64,000 bases of DNA from Aureimonas sp. ME7 (GTDB lineage: Bacteria; Pseudomonadota; Alphaproteobacteria; Rhizobiales; Rhizobiaceae), in NCBI RefSeq assembly GCF_903970965.1, contig NZ_CAJCKW010000008.1, positions 175,027-239,026 of the forward strand, given 5' to 3'. A model generated the notes under the pieces. The model saw only the letters and a program-made list of their open reading frames with translations, did no database searches and was not told the DNA's origin. The position numbers and the translations under genes are program-made. Below, piece by piece: positions 7,940-17,305 of the stretch (its first letter is position 1; each line of letters begins with the position of its first letter).

Positions 7940-9454
7940 TTGACCAAGGTCGCCGTCGATCTCGGAACGAACGCCACGGGCGAGCCGGCGGAAATGGACC
8001 TGGAGGAACTCCTGTCCACGCGCCTTCTCGTCCAGGGCAATTCGGGATCGGGCAAGTCGCATCTCTTCCGCCGCATCCTGGAGCAGAGCGCGGGCTGGGT
8101 GCAGCAGGCGATCATCGACCCGGAAGGGGACTTCGTGTCCTTTTCCGATCGGTTCGGCCATGTGGTGGTCGACGCCGACCGCACGCCGGCCGAACTCGGG
8201 CGCATCGCCGCGCGCATTCGCCAGCATCGCGCTTCCGTGGTTCTGAACCTCGAGGGGCTGGATGCGGAAGTCCAGATGTCTTGCGCGGCGGCGTTCCTGA
8301 ACGGCTTGTTCGACGCCGACCGGCACCACTGGTTTCCGATGCTGATCGCGGTGGACGAGGCGCAGATCTTCGCGCCCTCCATGGCGGGCGAGGTCGCGGA
8401 CGAGGCACGGCGCATTTCGCTGGGTGCGATGACCAATCTCATGTGCCGCGGCCGAAAGCGCGGGCTGGCCGGCATGATCGCGACGCAGCGTCTGGCCAAG
8501 CTTGCCAAGAACGTCGCGGCGGAAGCCTCCAACTTTCTGATGGGGCGCACCTTTCTCGACATCGACATGGCGCGCGCCGCCGACCTCCTCGGCATGGACC
8601 GGCGCCAGGCCGAGCGTTTTCGCGATCTCGAGCCGGGGCAGTTCGTGGCGCTCGGCCCCGCCCTGTCGCGCCGGCCGATCCCCGTGCGCATCGGCCCGGT
8701 AGAGACGGCGGGCCGCTCCGGGCGGCCGGTCCTGATGGCGCTGCCGGAAGCCAGCGCCGCGGAGATGGCCGACCTGATCTTCACCGCCGGCGCCGACGAG
8801 CCCGAGGTGCTGCCCGTGCCCGTTCGGCGCGAGCCGGCGGTGGCGACGCGCGAGCTTCTGGAGCGCGTCTCGGCGCCGCGCTTTGCCGCGATGCCGGCAG
8901 CCGAGGACGAGCTGGAGGAGGACGAGGAAGCCGAAGCCGAGCGGCAGGTGCGCCTCGACGAGATCTTCGACGAGCTGATGGCCGATCCGGAAGCCGCGTT
9001 CCGCCCGGTGCAGGTCCTGTATCAGGACTTCCTCACTCATTGCCGCCTGAAGCGACTGTCGCCCGGCGCGCTCGACATGGCGGGATTCCGCCGCAAGCTG
9101 GCCTTGGCGCGCGCCGGCGTCGGCTCGAGCGGCGAGGACGAGGCCTGGGCCGAGGTCGTGTCGCGATCCGAGGAATTGCCGGAGGACATGCAGGGCGTCT
9201 ATCTCCTGCTGGCCAAGGCTGCGCGCGACGCCGACCCTTGTCCCTCGGACGAGGTGCTCGCGAAGGCCTATGGCAGCCATTCCCCCTCGCGCGGGCGATT
9301 TCTCCTGACCTACATGGCCGAGCGCGGCTATATCGCGGCGGAAACCGACTTTCGGGGCAACCGCGTGGTGACGATCGCCGGCAACAACTGGCGCACCGGC
9401 GCGGGCACGTCGAAGCCGCGTGGGGGCGCGGCTCCCCGCCTTCGCCGGGCCTGA
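7940..9454 (+). CDS. HerA/DUF87-like ATP-binding protein
   Basis: 504-residue P-loop ATPase of the HerA-FtsK type. The start is taken as TTG at 7940 because GGAAGG lies 7 bases upstream and MTKVAVDLGT begins the conserved sequence; an in-frame start at 7889 would add 17 poor residues. Walker A is GNSGSGKS (33-40) and Walker B is MLIAVDEAQIF (D139-E140). An arginine/glutamine sensor region reads LAGMIATQRLAKLAKN. An acidic linker (about 315-335, rich in Glu/Asp) separates the ATPase from a C-terminal helical domain. Relatives are annotated only as 'ATP-binding protein', with suspected DNA-translocating activity. No nuclease partner (NurA) is adjacent, so a role in end resection cannot be inferred. 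Confidence 0.8.
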   Translation: MTKVAVDLGTNATGEPAEMDLEELLSTRLLVQGNSGSGKSHLFRRILEQSAGWVQQAIIDPEGDFVSFSDRFGHVVVDADRTPAELGRIAARIRQHRASVVLNLEGLDAEVQMSCAAAFLNGLFDADRHHWFPMLIAVDEAQIFAPSMAGEVADEARRISLGAMTNLMCRGRKRGLAGMIATQRLAKLAKNVAAEASNFLMGRTFLDIDMARAADLLGMDRRQAERFRDLEPGQFVALGPALSRRPIPVRIGPVETAGRSGRPVLMALPEASAAEMADLIFTAGADEPEVLPVPVRREPAVATRELLERVSAPRFAAMPAAEDELEEDEEAEAERQVRLDEIFDELMADPEAAFRPVQVLYQDFLTHCRLKRLSPGALDMAGFRRKLALARAGVGSSGEDEAWAEVVSRSEELPEDMQGVYLLLAKAARDADPCPSDEVLAKAYGSHSPSRGRFLLTYMAERGYIAAETDFRGNRVVTIAGNNWRTGAGTSKPRGGAAPRLRRA

Positions 9455-9511
9455 TCGGGACCTGTTCGAACGGGTCTCGTCCCGGCCCGCGATCCATGGC
9501 AGAAGGGGCGC

Positions 9512-10036
9512 ATGTTTCCTGAGAATCTCTGGACCGAAGATCTGATCCTGCGGCCGATCGCCCTTGGCGACACCGGCGCGATCTTCGACGAATATGCGCA
9601 GGACCCGGAGGTCACGCGCTTCCTGACCTGGGCGCCGCACGAATCGGTGCGCGACACGGAGGCCTATATCGAACGCTGCATCGCCAGCGAGACGTCGCGC
9701 ACCTATACGCTGCTCGGGCGGCGCGACCGCCAGCTTCGCGGCGCGCTGACGATCCGGCGCGACGTGCCCGGCCGCGTCGGCTTCGGCTATGTCCTGTCGC
9801 GCCGCTCCTGGGGGCAGGGGTTGATGACCGAAGCCCTGAGCGAGGTCGCGGCCTGGGCGATGAAGCAGCGCGACGTCTGGCGCGTCGGCGACGTCTGCGA
9901 CGTCGAGAACGTCGCTTCGGCCCGGGTCATGGAAAAGGCCGGGTTGGAGCGCGAAGGGCTCCTGCGCCGCTGGATGGTGCACCCTAATATCGAGAAGACG
10001 CCGCGCGACTGCTGGATGTTCGCTCGGGCGAAGTAG
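9512..10036 (+). CDS. GNAT family N-acetyltransferase (RimJ/RimL type)
   Basis: 174 residues. The start MFPENLWTEDLILRPIALGD and the body match the Acetyltransf_3 group that transfers acetyl from acetyl-CoA to protein N-termini or small amines. The acetyl-CoA-binding region reads GFGYVLSRRSWGQGLMTEAL, in the RimJ/L style, followed by VWRVGDVCDVENVASARVMEKAGLEREG. ATG at 9512 follows the ATPase gene by 57 bases and may be co-transcribed. Substrate unknown. Confidence 0.85.
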   Translation: MFPENLWTEDLILRPIALGDTGAIFDEYAQDPEVTRFLTWAPHESVRDTEAYIERCIASETSRTYTLLGRRDRQLRGALTIRRDVPGRVGFGYVLSRRSWGQGLMTEALSEVAAWAMKQRDVWRVGDVCDVENVASARVMEKAGLEREGLLRRWMVHPNIEKTPRDCWMFARAK

Positions 10037-10042
10037 GCCGTC

Positions 10043-10633
10043 TCACATCGGGGGCACGGAGACGCCCAGGAGTCGCAGCGTACCGAGCACGAACCCATCG
10101 CCGATGGCGAGCGCGATGGCGAGTTCGAGCGCCACGACGAGGCCGATCGTGCCGAGAAGCGGCAGAGCACGCGCGGCGAAGAAGCCGACCACCACGAACA
10201 CCGTGTCGCCGATCGCGTTGAGGACGCTGTCGCCGTGGTAGTCCGGGGCGCCGACCGCCTGGCCGAACATGGCGATGATCCAGGGCGTGTTCTCGGCCAC
10301 CTCCCAGATCGCGCTGGATGCCAGCGTCGTCAGGAGGAGCCAGCTTGTCGGCCAGTGCGGGCGGGCGTGGCGGAGCGCCAGGAACAGCCCGATCCCGTAG
10401 ACGACGTGAAGCGCCGAATACCAATCGCTGAACTGCTGCGAGGAGCCGGGGGAGTGCGGGTCGCCGTCCCATAGCGCGATCGTGCCGCAGTCGCACACGA
10501 CAGGGCGGCCCATCAGGTCGAGAAGCGCCGCCATCAGCACCACGATCGACACGCCGACCGCGACCTGGCCGGTCGGGCCGGCCAGCAGTCCCTGGTGGAT
10601 TCGCGGGGTCGAGGATGGCGACAGATCGGTCAT
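10043..10633 (-). CDS. DUF2585 (UPF0314) membrane protein
   Basis: 196-residue integral membrane protein matching the DUF2585/UPF0314 family of alphaproteobacteria. Start is the ATG at 10631-10633 (MTDLSPSSTPRIHQGLL); longer readings run back into the promoter area of the carotenoid cluster. About five hydrophobic segments are seen, the first at VGVSIVVLMAALLDLMGR. The conserved CDCGTIALWDGDPHSPGSSQ loop and the SDWYSALHVVYGIG segment identify the family. Function unknown. It is convergent with the GNAT gene (6 bases between stops) and divergent from crtX, with a 126-base gap that must hold both promoters. Confidence 0.88.
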   Translation of the reverse strand: MTDLSPSSTPRIHQGLLAGPTGQVAVGVSIVVLMAALLDLMGRPVVCDCGTIALWDGDPHSPGSSQQFSDWYSALHVVYGIGLFLALRHARPHWPTSWLLLTTLASSAIWEVAENTPWIIAMFGQAVGAPDYHGDSVLNAIGDTVFVVVGFFAARALPLLGTIGLVVALELAIALAIGDGFVLGTLRLLGVSVPPM

Positions 10634-10759
10634 GTCAAGCAAACGCCGATCGGAGCCCTGCGGTTGCCTGCGCCCGCGTCGATGTCCACAGGCTTTTGCC
10701 GTCGATTTCGCAAGGGGTTGCGCTATGTTCGGGGGATATCCCTCGGTTGCGTTCCTCGC

Positions 10760-12022
10760 ATGATCCATTTCGGCCTCGTCTGCCCTCCTTTTCCGAGCCA
10801 CGTGCGGGTGTTCGAGGCCCTGGCGGCTGCGCTGGCCGAGCGCGGCCATCGCGCGACCTTCGTCCTGAACGCCGGGGCGGGGGAACTCGTGCGCGAGGGC
10901 CCGTGGGGCGTGCGCGAGGTGGGGCTCGGCTTGCCGGCGCGCGGCGCCGGCGACCGGTCTACCGGCCTCCTCGGCGTCCTTCGAACGGTGGCCGATGCCG
11001 CGCGTCGCACGGAAGGGCTGGCCGGCGGGGGCGCGGCGGCCCTACGGGCGGCCGGCGTCGATGCCATCCTTGCCGACCAGATGGAGCCTGCCGGCGGGCT
11101 TCTGGCGGCCCGGCTCGGGCTTCCCTTCGTTTCCGTCGCCTCCGCCCTGCCGATCGACCCGCACCCGGCCATGCCGCCGCCCTATCTCGACTGGCCCTAT
11201 GATCCGACGCCCGAAGGCCTGAAGCGCAATCGCGGCGGGCGCCGCGTCGCATCGCTCCTCCTGCGCCGGCAGGGCGAGGCGATCCGCCGCTCGGCGCTGG
11301 CGCTCGGGCTGGAACCGTTCGGGCGCATGGAGGACTGGCTGTCGCCGATCGGCACGGTGTCGCAGACGCTGCCCGCCTTCGACTTTCCCTATGCCGGCCA
11401 TCGCCGCGTCCTTGGCGTCGGGCCGTGCCGCGCGGCGGGCGAAGGGGAGGGGGCGCTGCCGTTCCGGCGCGATCCCGTCCGCCCGCTCGTGTTCGCCTCG
11501 CTCGGCACCTTGCAGGGCCACCGGGCCGGTCTGTTTCGCGCCATCGCCAAGGCTTGTGCCACGCGCGGCTTCCAACTGGCGCTCGCCCATTGCGGTCGGT
11601 TGTCGTCGGCCCAAGCCGCGACGATCGACGCCGAGATCGTCACCGACTTCCTGCCTCAGCGCGCGGTGCTGCGCGCCGCCGACATCTGCATCACGCATGG
11701 CGGGCTCAACACCGTTCTCGACGCGATGGAGTTCGGCGTTCCGACGCTCGCCATTCCCATCGCCTACGACCAGCCGGGCGTCGCCGCCCGCCTCGTCCAT
11801 CACGGCGCGGGGCTGAAGTTGTCCCGCCGCCGCGCCGGCGCGGAGGCGATCGGGGCGGCGCTAGATCGGCTTCTAGCCGAGCCCGCCTTCGGCCGGGAAG
11901 CTCGAATCGTCGGCGAGGCGATCGGGCAGGCCGGCGGGGCTCCCGCCGCAGCCGGCGCGATCGAGGCTTGGATCGGCGAAGCGATGGGCACTTCCGCCCT
12001 GTCGAAGGCGGTGGCGGCATGA
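10760..12022 (+). CDS. crtX: Zeaxanthin glucosyltransferase
   Basis: 420-residue family 1 (UGT-like, GT-B) glycosyltransferase. In carotenoid clusters this enzyme transfers glucose from UDP-glucose to the hydroxyls of zeaxanthin. Start is the ATG at 10760 (MIHFGLVCPPFPSHVRVFEA); the longer in-frame reading lacks conserved sequence. The C-terminal donor-binding motif is visible as DICITHGGLNTVLDAMEFGV followed by PIAYDQPGVAARLVHHGAG. Its position at the head of crtXYIB, with a 4-base ATGA overlap into crtY, supports assignment as CrtX rather than a generic macrolide-type glycosyltransferase. Acceptor specificity (mono- or diglucoside) cannot be read from the sequence. Confidence 0.9.
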   Translation: MIHFGLVCPPFPSHVRVFEALAAALAERGHRATFVLNAGAGELVREGPWGVREVGLGLPARGAGDRSTGLLGVLRTVADAARRTEGLAGGGAAALRAAGVDAILADQMEPAGGLLAARLGLPFVSVASALPIDPHPAMPPPYLDWPYDPTPEGLKRNRGGRRVASLLLRRQGEAIRRSALALGLEPFGRMEDWLSPIGTVSQTLPAFDFPYAGHRRVLGVGPCRAAGEGEGALPFRRDPVRPLVFASLGTLQGHRAGLFRAIAKACATRGFQLALAHCGRLSSAQAATIDAEIVTDFLPQRAVLRAADICITHGGLNTVLDAMEFGVPTLAIPIAYDQPGVAARLVHHGAGLKLSRRRAGAEAIGAALDRLLAEPAFGREARIVGEAIGQAGGAPAAAGAIEAWIGEAMGTSALSKAVAA

Positions 12023-13194
12023 GCGACGCCGACATCATCCTCGTCGGCGGGGGCCTCTCCAACGGCCTCATCGCCCATCGTCTGGCCGCGCGGCGCCCCA
12101 ACCTGTCCGTCCTGATGGTGGAAGGCGGCGCCAAGATCGGGGGCAACCACACCTGGAGCTTCCACGACGGAGACCTGTCGGCCGCCGAGCACGAGTGGAT
12201 GGCGCCCTTCGTCGCCGCCCGCTGGCCGGACTACGACGTGCGCTTTCCCAAGCGCCGACGGGCGGTCGGAACCGGCTACGCGTCCGTCACGTCGGAGCGC
12301 TTCCGCGAGATCGTCGCGGGCTCGCTGGGCGATCGGCTGCATCTCGAAACCCCCGTCGAGGCGGTGACCCCGACGAGCGTGACCTTGCGCGATGGGCGCG
12401 TTCTCCAGGCGCCCGCCGTGATCGACGGGCGCGGGCAACGCCCGAGCCCCCATCTCGAACTCGGCTTCCAGAAGTTCCTCGGCCAGGAATGGGAGTTCGA
12501 CCGGCCGCACGGCGTCGAGCGCCCCGTGGTGATGGACGCGACCGTGCCCCAGCGCGACGGCTATCGCTTCGTCTACATCCTTCCCTTCAGCCCGACGCGG
12601 CTTCTGGTGGAGGATACCTACTACGCCGATCGCGGCGCGCTCGACCCCGATCTCCTGCGCCGGCATCTCGCGGCCTACGGAGCGGAAGCCGGCTGGGGCG
12701 CGGGGCGTCTCGTGCGCGAGGAGCACGGAATTCTGCCGATCGCGCTCGGCGGCGATATCGACGCCCTGATCGCCGGCTCGGGGGGCGTGCCGACCGTCGG
12801 CCTCGCGCATGCGCTGTTTCATCCGACCACCGGCTATTCGCTGCCCGACGCGGTGCATGTCGCCGAACTCGTGGCGCGGGCGCCGGACGTTTCGGCGGCG
12901 GGGCTGGCGCGGCTTCTCGACGCGCATGCGCGCAATCTCTGGGCCGACAGGAGCTACTTCCGCCTCCTCAACCGCCTCCTGTTCCACGCGGGCCGGGCGG
13001 ATGAGCGCTACCGCATCCTCGAGCATTTCTACCGCCTGCCGGACCCGCTCGTGGCGCGCTTCTATGCCGCACGGCTGGACTTTCGGGACAAGTTGCGCAT
13101 TCTCGCCGGCAGGCCGCCAGTCTCGGTCGTCAGCGCGCTTCGCGTGCTCGCCTCCTCCCGTTCCCCCGTTTCTCGACCTGAGGAAACCGCATGA
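12019..13194 (+). CDS. crtY: Lycopene beta-cyclase
   Basis: 391-residue FAD/NAD-dependent cyclase that converts lycopene to beta-carotene at the membrane. The N-terminal dinucleotide fold reads DIILVGGGLSNGLIAHRLA. The family motif region VIDGRGQRPSPHLELGFQKF and the closing FHPTTGYSLPDAV are typical of bacterial CrtY-type cyclases. The start ATG overlaps the crtX stop (ATGA), and the stop overlaps the crtI start in the same way, showing tight translational coupling. No lesion seen. Confidence 0.95.
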   Translation: MSDADIILVGGGLSNGLIAHRLAARRPNLSVLMVEGGAKIGGNHTWSFHDGDLSAAEHEWMAPFVAARWPDYDVRFPKRRRAVGTGYASVTSERFREIVAGSLGDRLHLETPVEAVTPTSVTLRDGRVLQAPAVIDGRGQRPSPHLELGFQKFLGQEWEFDRPHGVERPVVMDATVPQRDGYRFVYILPFSPTRLLVEDTYYADRGALDPDLLRRHLAAYGAEAGWGAGRLVREEHGILPIALGGDIDALIAGSGGVPTVGLAHALFHPTTGYSLPDAVHVAELVARAPDVSAAGLARLLDAHARNLWADRSYFRLLNRLLFHAGRADERYRILEHFYRLPDPLVARFYAARLDFRDKLRILAGRPPVSVVSALRVLASSRSPVSRPEETA

Positions 13195-14693
13195 GTTCCA
13201 TTCCCCCGGCCGCCCGCTCCGCCATCGTGATCGGATCGGGGTTCGGCGGACTGGCGCTCGCGATCCGTCTCCAAGCGGCGGGCATCCAGACGACGCTTCT
13301 GGAAAAGCGCGACAAGCCCGGCGGCCGAGCCTATGTCTACGAGGACGGGGGCTTCACCTTCGATGCCGGCCCGACGGTGATCACCGATCCGTCCGCGCTC
13401 GAAGAGCTTTGGGAGGCGGCGGGCAAGCGCCTCGCCGACTACGTGACGCTCCTGCCCGTTAGCCCGTTCTACCGGCTGTGCTGGGAGGACGGCTACGCCT
13501 TCGACTATGCCAACGACCAGGGCGAGCTCGACCGGCAGATCGGCGCCAAGAACCCTCGGGATGTCGAAGGCTATCGCCGCTTCCTCGCCTATTCGCGGGC
13601 CGTGTTCGAGGAAGGCTACCTGAAGCTCGGCACCGTGCCGTTCCTCCAGTTCCGCGACATGATCCGCGCCGGGCCCCAGCTCGCCAAGCTCCAGGCTTGG
13701 CGCTCGGTCTATGCCAAGGTGTCGGAGTTCATCGAGGACGACCAGCTCCGGCAGGCCTTCTCGTTCCACTCGCTGCTGGTCGGCGGCAACCCGTTCGCGA
13801 CCTCCTCCATCTACGCGCTGATCCACGCGCTGGAGCGCGAATGGGGCGTGTGGTTCCCGAAAGGGGGCACCGGCGCCCTGATCGCCGGCATGTCGAAGCT
13901 CTTCACCGATATCGGCGGGCGGATCGAGCTAAACGCCGAAGTCGCCCGGATCGAAGTGGACGGGCGGCGCGCGACCGGCGCGGTGACCCATGACGGGCGG
14001 CGTTTCGAGGCCGATTGCGTCGCCTCCAACGCCGACGTCGTCCACACCTACGACAAGCTTCTCAAGGGCACGACGCGCGGCGCGTCGGAAGCGGCGCGGC
14101 TGAAGCGCAAGCGCTTCTCGATGTCGCTCTTCGTGATCTATTTCGGGCTGAAGCGGCACCAGCCGCAGCTGCAGCACCACACCGTCCTCTTCGGGGCGCG
14201 CTACCGCGCGCTGATCGACGAGATCTTCAAGGGAAGGACGCTGGCGGGCGACTTCTCGCTCTATCTCCACAGCCCCTGCGCCACCGACCCCTCGCTCGCC
14301 CCGCCCGGCATGGGCAGCTACTACGTGCTGTCCCCGGTGCCCCATCTCGGCAACGCGCCGATCGACTGGGAGGTGGAGGGCCCGCGCTACCGCGACCGGA
14401 TCTTCGACTATCTCGAGGAGCGTTACATGCCGGGCCTTCGGGCCGATCTCGTCACCTCGCGCATCTTCACGCCGAACGACTTCCAGTCCGAACTCAACGC
14501 CCATCACGGCTCGGCCTTCTCGCTCGATCCGGTGCTGACGCAGTCGGCCTGGTTCCGCGCGCACAACCGCGACGACGCCATTCCGAACTTGTATCTCGTC
14601 GGCGCCGGCACTCATCCGGGTGCGGGCGTTCCCGGCGTCGTCGGTTCCGCCAAGGCGACGGCCGGCCTGATCCTCGGGCATGCGGCAGCCTGA
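13191..14693 (+). CDS. crtI: Phytoene desaturase (lycopene-forming)
   Basis: 500-residue FAD-dependent desaturase that converts phytoene to lycopene. The N-terminal FAD-binding motif is IVIGSGFGGLALAIRLQAAG, followed by KPGGRAYVYEDGGFTFDAGP. The C-terminal bacterial phytoene dehydrogenase signature is NLYLVGAGTHPGAGVPGVVG. Length fits CrtI (~490-500). The start overlaps crtY by 4 bases; the end overlaps crtB by 14 bases. With only crtY, crtZ and crtX downstream in the pathway, the expected product is the four-step desaturated lycopene, though the step number is not readable from sequence. Confidence 0.96.
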   Translation: MSSIPPAARSAIVIGSGFGGLALAIRLQAAGIQTTLLEKRDKPGGRAYVYEDGGFTFDAGPTVITDPSALEELWEAAGKRLADYVTLLPVSPFYRLCWEDGYAFDYANDQGELDRQIGAKNPRDVEGYRRFLAYSRAVFEEGYLKLGTVPFLQFRDMIRAGPQLAKLQAWRSVYAKVSEFIEDDQLRQAFSFHSLLVGGNPFATSSIYALIHALEREWGVWFPKGGTGALIAGMSKLFTDIGGRIELNAEVARIEVDGRRATGAVTHDGRRFEADCVASNADVVHTYDKLLKGTTRGASEAARLKRKRFSMSLFVIYFGLKRHQPQLQHHTVLFGARYRALIDEIFKGRTLAGDFSLYLHSPCATDPSLAPPGMGSYYVLSPVPHLGNAPIDWEVEGPRYRDRIFDYLEERYMPGLRADLVTSRIFTPNDFQSELNAHHGSAFSLDPVLTQSAWFRAHNRDDAIPNLYLVGAGTHPGAGVPGVVGSAKATAGLILGHAAA

Positions 14694-15609
14694 CCTCGCG
14701 GCCTATTCGGCCGCATCGATCGCCAGGGGGTCGAAAAGCTTCGCCGCCGCGGCACGCCTGTTCGATGCGCCGACGCGCGAAAGCGTCACCATGCTCTACG
14801 CCTGGTGCCGCCATTGCGACGACGTGGTGGACGGGCAGGACGCGGGCTCGGCGGTGCGGAGCGACGACGGCCGGCCGGTGGCGGAGCGCATCGCCGGGCT
14901 CCGGCGCGACACGGCGCTCGCCTTCGACGGGCGTCCCGATGGCCTGCATCCGGCCTTCGCTGCGCTGGCCGCCGTGATAGCGCGCCACGCGATCCCCCGG
15001 CACGATGCGGACGAGCATCTGGCGGGTTTCGCCATGGACGGCGAGGACCGCGCCTACGAGACGCTGGACGAGCTGATGCTTTACTGCTGGCGCGTCGCCG
15101 GCGTCGTCGGGGTGATGATGGCGCGCATCATGGGCGTGCGCGACGAGGCGGTGCTCGACCGCGCGAGCGACCTCGGGCTCGCCTTCCAACTCACCAACAT
15201 CGCTCGCGACGTGGTGGACGACGCGCGGGCCGGGCGGATCTACCTGCCGCGCGAATGGCTGCGCGACGAAGGCCTCGCACCGGGCGATCTCGCCGATCCC
15301 GCGCGAAACGCGGCCGTGTTCCGCCTCCAGCGCCGCCTCGTTCTGGCAGCCGAGCCCTACTATGCGTCGGCCAGGATCGGCGTCGCCTCGCTGCCTCCCC
15401 GCTCCGCCTGGGCGGTCGGCACCGCGCTCGACGTTTACAGAAGGATCGGCTCCAAACTCGTGACGCGAGGGGCGGAAGGGGTGGGTACGCGCGTTTCCAC
15501 CTCGAAGGGCGAGAAGATCGCGGCGATCGCCAAGGGCGCCGGCATGGCCGCATGGCGGCGGAAAGGCGGGGAACCCCGTTCGCCTCTTCTGTGGACCCGC
15601 CCGCGATAG
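14680..15609 (+). CDS. crtB: Phytoene synthase
   Basis: 309-residue trans-isoprenyl synthase condensing two geranylgeranyl diphosphates to phytoene. The two aspartate-rich Mg-binding motifs are visible: YAWCRHCDDVVDG (DDVVD, about residues 47-51) and LTNIARDVVDDARAGRIYLP (DVVDD, about 181-185). The latter is the squalene/phytoene synthase signature. The first ATG at 14680 lies 14 bases inside the end of crtI. The stop is one base from the stop of the convergent crtZ. Start and length are normal for CrtB. Confidence 0.95.
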   Translation: MRQPDLAAYSAASIARGSKSFAAAARLFDAPTRESVTMLYAWCRHCDDVVDGQDAGSAVRSDDGRPVAERIAGLRRDTALAFDGRPDGLHPAFAALAAVIARHAIPRHDADEHLAGFAMDGEDRAYETLDELMLYCWRVAGVVGVMMARIMGVRDEAVLDRASDLGLAFQLTNIARDVVDDARAGRIYLPREWLRDEGLAPGDLADPARNAAVFRLQRRLVLAAEPYYASARIGVASLPPRSAWAVGTALDVYRRIGSKLVTRGAEGVGTRVSTSKGEKIAAIAKGAGMAAWRRKGGEPRSPLLWTRPR

Positions 15610-15610
15610 T

Positions 15611-16120
15611 CTAGCGCGCGGCGCGGCGCTCTTCGGCTTCCGCCGCGACCTTGCCGGAGCGCTTCAGCTGGTCGCGCAGCTTGTCCACCGGCGGCGCGTA
15701 GAGGAAGCCGAAGCTCACGCAGTCGTCCTTGCCCTTCACCGCGTGGTGCAGCCGATGCGCCTGGACGAGGCGCTTGGCGTATCCCTTGTGCGGGATGTGG
15801 CGGAACGGCCAGCGCTGATGCACCAGCCCGTCGTGGACGATGAAGTAGAACAGGCCGTAGAGCGTGATGCCGGTGGCGATCGCGGTGACCACCGGCAGCG
15901 CTGCCAGCGTCCCGACGGCAAAGAGAACGATCGCGAAGACCGCGAAGACCACGGCATAGAGGTCGTTCTTCTCGAACAGGTCCTCGTGCGGCTCGTGGTG
16001 ACTTTCGTGCCAGCCCCAGCCCCAGCCGTGCATGATGTATTTGTGCGCCGCCCAGGCGACCCATTCCATGACGAGGAACACGGCGATCGCAATGGCGGCG
16101 AGGGCAAGCCAGCTGTCCAT
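15611..16120 (-). CDS. crtZ: Beta-carotene hydroxylase
   Basis: 169-residue membrane diiron hydroxylase of the fatty-acid-hydroxylase superfamily, which converts beta-carotene to zeaxanthin. Histidine boxes are visible as HKYIMH (H-x4-H), HESHH, HDGLVHQ and HRLHH, embedded between hydrophobic segments (LALAAIAIAVFLVMEWVAW at the N-terminus). The acidic/Lys C-terminus is a common CrtZ feature. It is convergent with crtB and separated by 128 bases from the start-distal end of crtE, which runs in the same direction, so crtE-crtZ are probably co-transcribed. Confidence 0.94.
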   Translation of the reverse strand: MDSWLALAAIAIAVFLVMEWVAWAAHKYIMHGWGWGWHESHHEPHEDLFEKNDLYAVVFAVFAIVLFAVGTLAALPVVTAIATGITLYGLFYFIVHDGLVHQRWPFRHIPHKGYAKRLVQAHRLHHAVKGKDDCVSFGFLYAPPVDKLRDQLKRSGKVAAEAEERRAAR

Positions 16121-16248
16121 GGTGGGAGATGCCTTCTCGTATGCGTCAAGCGGGATCGTTGTATCGCGCGGGTGGCAGAATGCCTACCGAAATCGGCGGG
16201 AAAGCTTCGCGATCTCAAAGGGTTGGATGCGTTCTAAACGAAGAGCGT

Positions 16249-17199
16249 TCAGCGCCGGCCGCCTTCGGTTTCCAGAACCGGCATCGGCGCGGGGCCCGTC
16301 GGCTCGATCATCGCGGGCAGGGCCAGCCCGTCGATCAGCGCATGGAGCCGCGAGTCCTCGCCGAAGACGCTCGTCAGGTGTGCCCGGCAGGTGTCGAGAT
16401 GGCGCGCGACGAGCCGTTCGGTCCGGTCGATGCCGACGAGCGCCACCACGGTCGACTTGCCCGCATCCTGGCCGACGTCCTTGCCGGTGCTCAGCGTGTC
16501 GCCCGACACGTCGAGAAGATCGTCCAGAAGCTGGAAGGCGAGGCCGAGTTCGGCGGCAAACGCCGACAGCTCGCGCCTTTGCGAAGGCGCGGCGCCCGCC
16601 ACCACGGCGCCGAGATCCACGGCGGCCGAAAACAAGGCGCCGGTCTTGCGCCCGTTGGCGTCCGTGATATCGCCCATCGTGCGCGGGGACGTGCCGCCGC
16701 GAAGATCCTGGAACTGGCCGGCGACGAGCCCGGCCGAGCCGACGGCCGCCGCCAGGATGCCGACGCCCGCGCTGCGCCGATCGGCCGGCAGCGCCTCGAT
16801 CCGCGATAGTACGGCGAAGGCCTCGCTCAGCATGGCGATGGAGGCGAGAACCGCGACGTCCTCGCCATGCGCCCGGTGGATCGCGGGCCGCCCGCGCCGC
16901 AAAGCCGCGTCGTCCATGCACGGCAGGTCGTCGAGAATCAGCGATGCGGCATGCACCATCTCGACCGCGCATCCCGCGTCGATCGCGGCGCTCGTCGATC
17001 CGCCGAGATCGGCGGCGACGATCGCCGTGATCAGGGGGCGGAGGCGCTTGCCCGGAGACAGAAGGCTGTCGCGCATCGCCAGCCCGAGGCCGCCCTGACC
17101 GGCCAGAACGGGGGGAAGAAGCTCCTCCAGCCGCGTTTCGATCCGAAGGAGAAGGGCGGCATGGGGTGGGGCGAGCTTCGATGTCATCCGCGTCTTCAA
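16249..17199 (-). CDS. crtE: Geranylgeranyl diphosphate synthase
   Basis: 316-residue polyprenyl synthetase. The first aspartate-rich motif is DDLPCMDD (residues 90-97) with the GKRLRP basic motif at 50-55. The second is FQLLDDLLDVSGD (near 222-234). The four-residue spacing in DDxxxxD with PCMDD is typical of bacterial FPP/GGPP synthases; the cluster position indicates GGPP, the crtB substrate. An ispA-type FPP synthase is the alternative on sequence alone. It diverges from the type 2 IPP isomerase gene across a 106-base intergenic region, placing precursor supply next to first use. Confidence 0.92.
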   Translation of the reverse strand: MKTRMTSKLAPPHAALLLRIETRLEELLPPVLAGQGGLGLAMRDSLLSPGKRLRPLITAIVAADLGGSTSAAIDAGCAVEMVHAASLILDDLPCMDDAALRRGRPAIHRAHGEDVAVLASIAMLSEAFAVLSRIEALPADRRSAGVGILAAAVGSAGLVAGQFQDLRGGTSPRTMGDITDANGRKTGALFSAAVDLGAVVAGAAPSQRRELSAFAAELGLAFQLLDDLLDVSGDTLSTGKDVGQDAGKSTVVALVGIDRTERLVARHLDTCRAHLTSVFGEDSRLHALIDGLALPAMIEPTGPAPMPVLETEGGRR

Positions 17200-17305
17200 T
17201 ACTCCCCGGCGCGTGCCCGGCTTTTATGTCACACGCGATCTAAACTCGATACAAGGTTCTAGCACGCATGCGAGCCCCTGGAAGCGCAAGCCGGGGAGGG
17301 GTCAC
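17200..17305. promoter_or_regulatory. Divergent crtE / fni control region
   Basis: Only 106 bases separate the divergent starts of crtE and the IPP isomerase, so promoters for both must lie here. The segment 17225-17265 is clearly AT-richer than its surroundings (TTTATGTCACACGCGATC, ACTCGATACAAGG). I see no confident -35/-10 pair and no exact TGT-N12-ACA (PpsR/CrtJ-type) site. A GGGGAGGGG ribosome site at 17292-17300 serves the forward gene. Confidence 0.55.

Noticed and set aside
7940..9454. Antiphage HerA-type defence system
   Set aside because: No partner nuclease, SIR2 or DUF4297 gene is adjacent, and the neighbours are metabolic, so no defence claim is made.
17200..17305. PpsR/CrtJ or light-responsive site in the crtE-fni gap
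   Set aside because: A TGT and an ACA are present but with the wrong spacing, so there is no exact TGT-N12-ACA.
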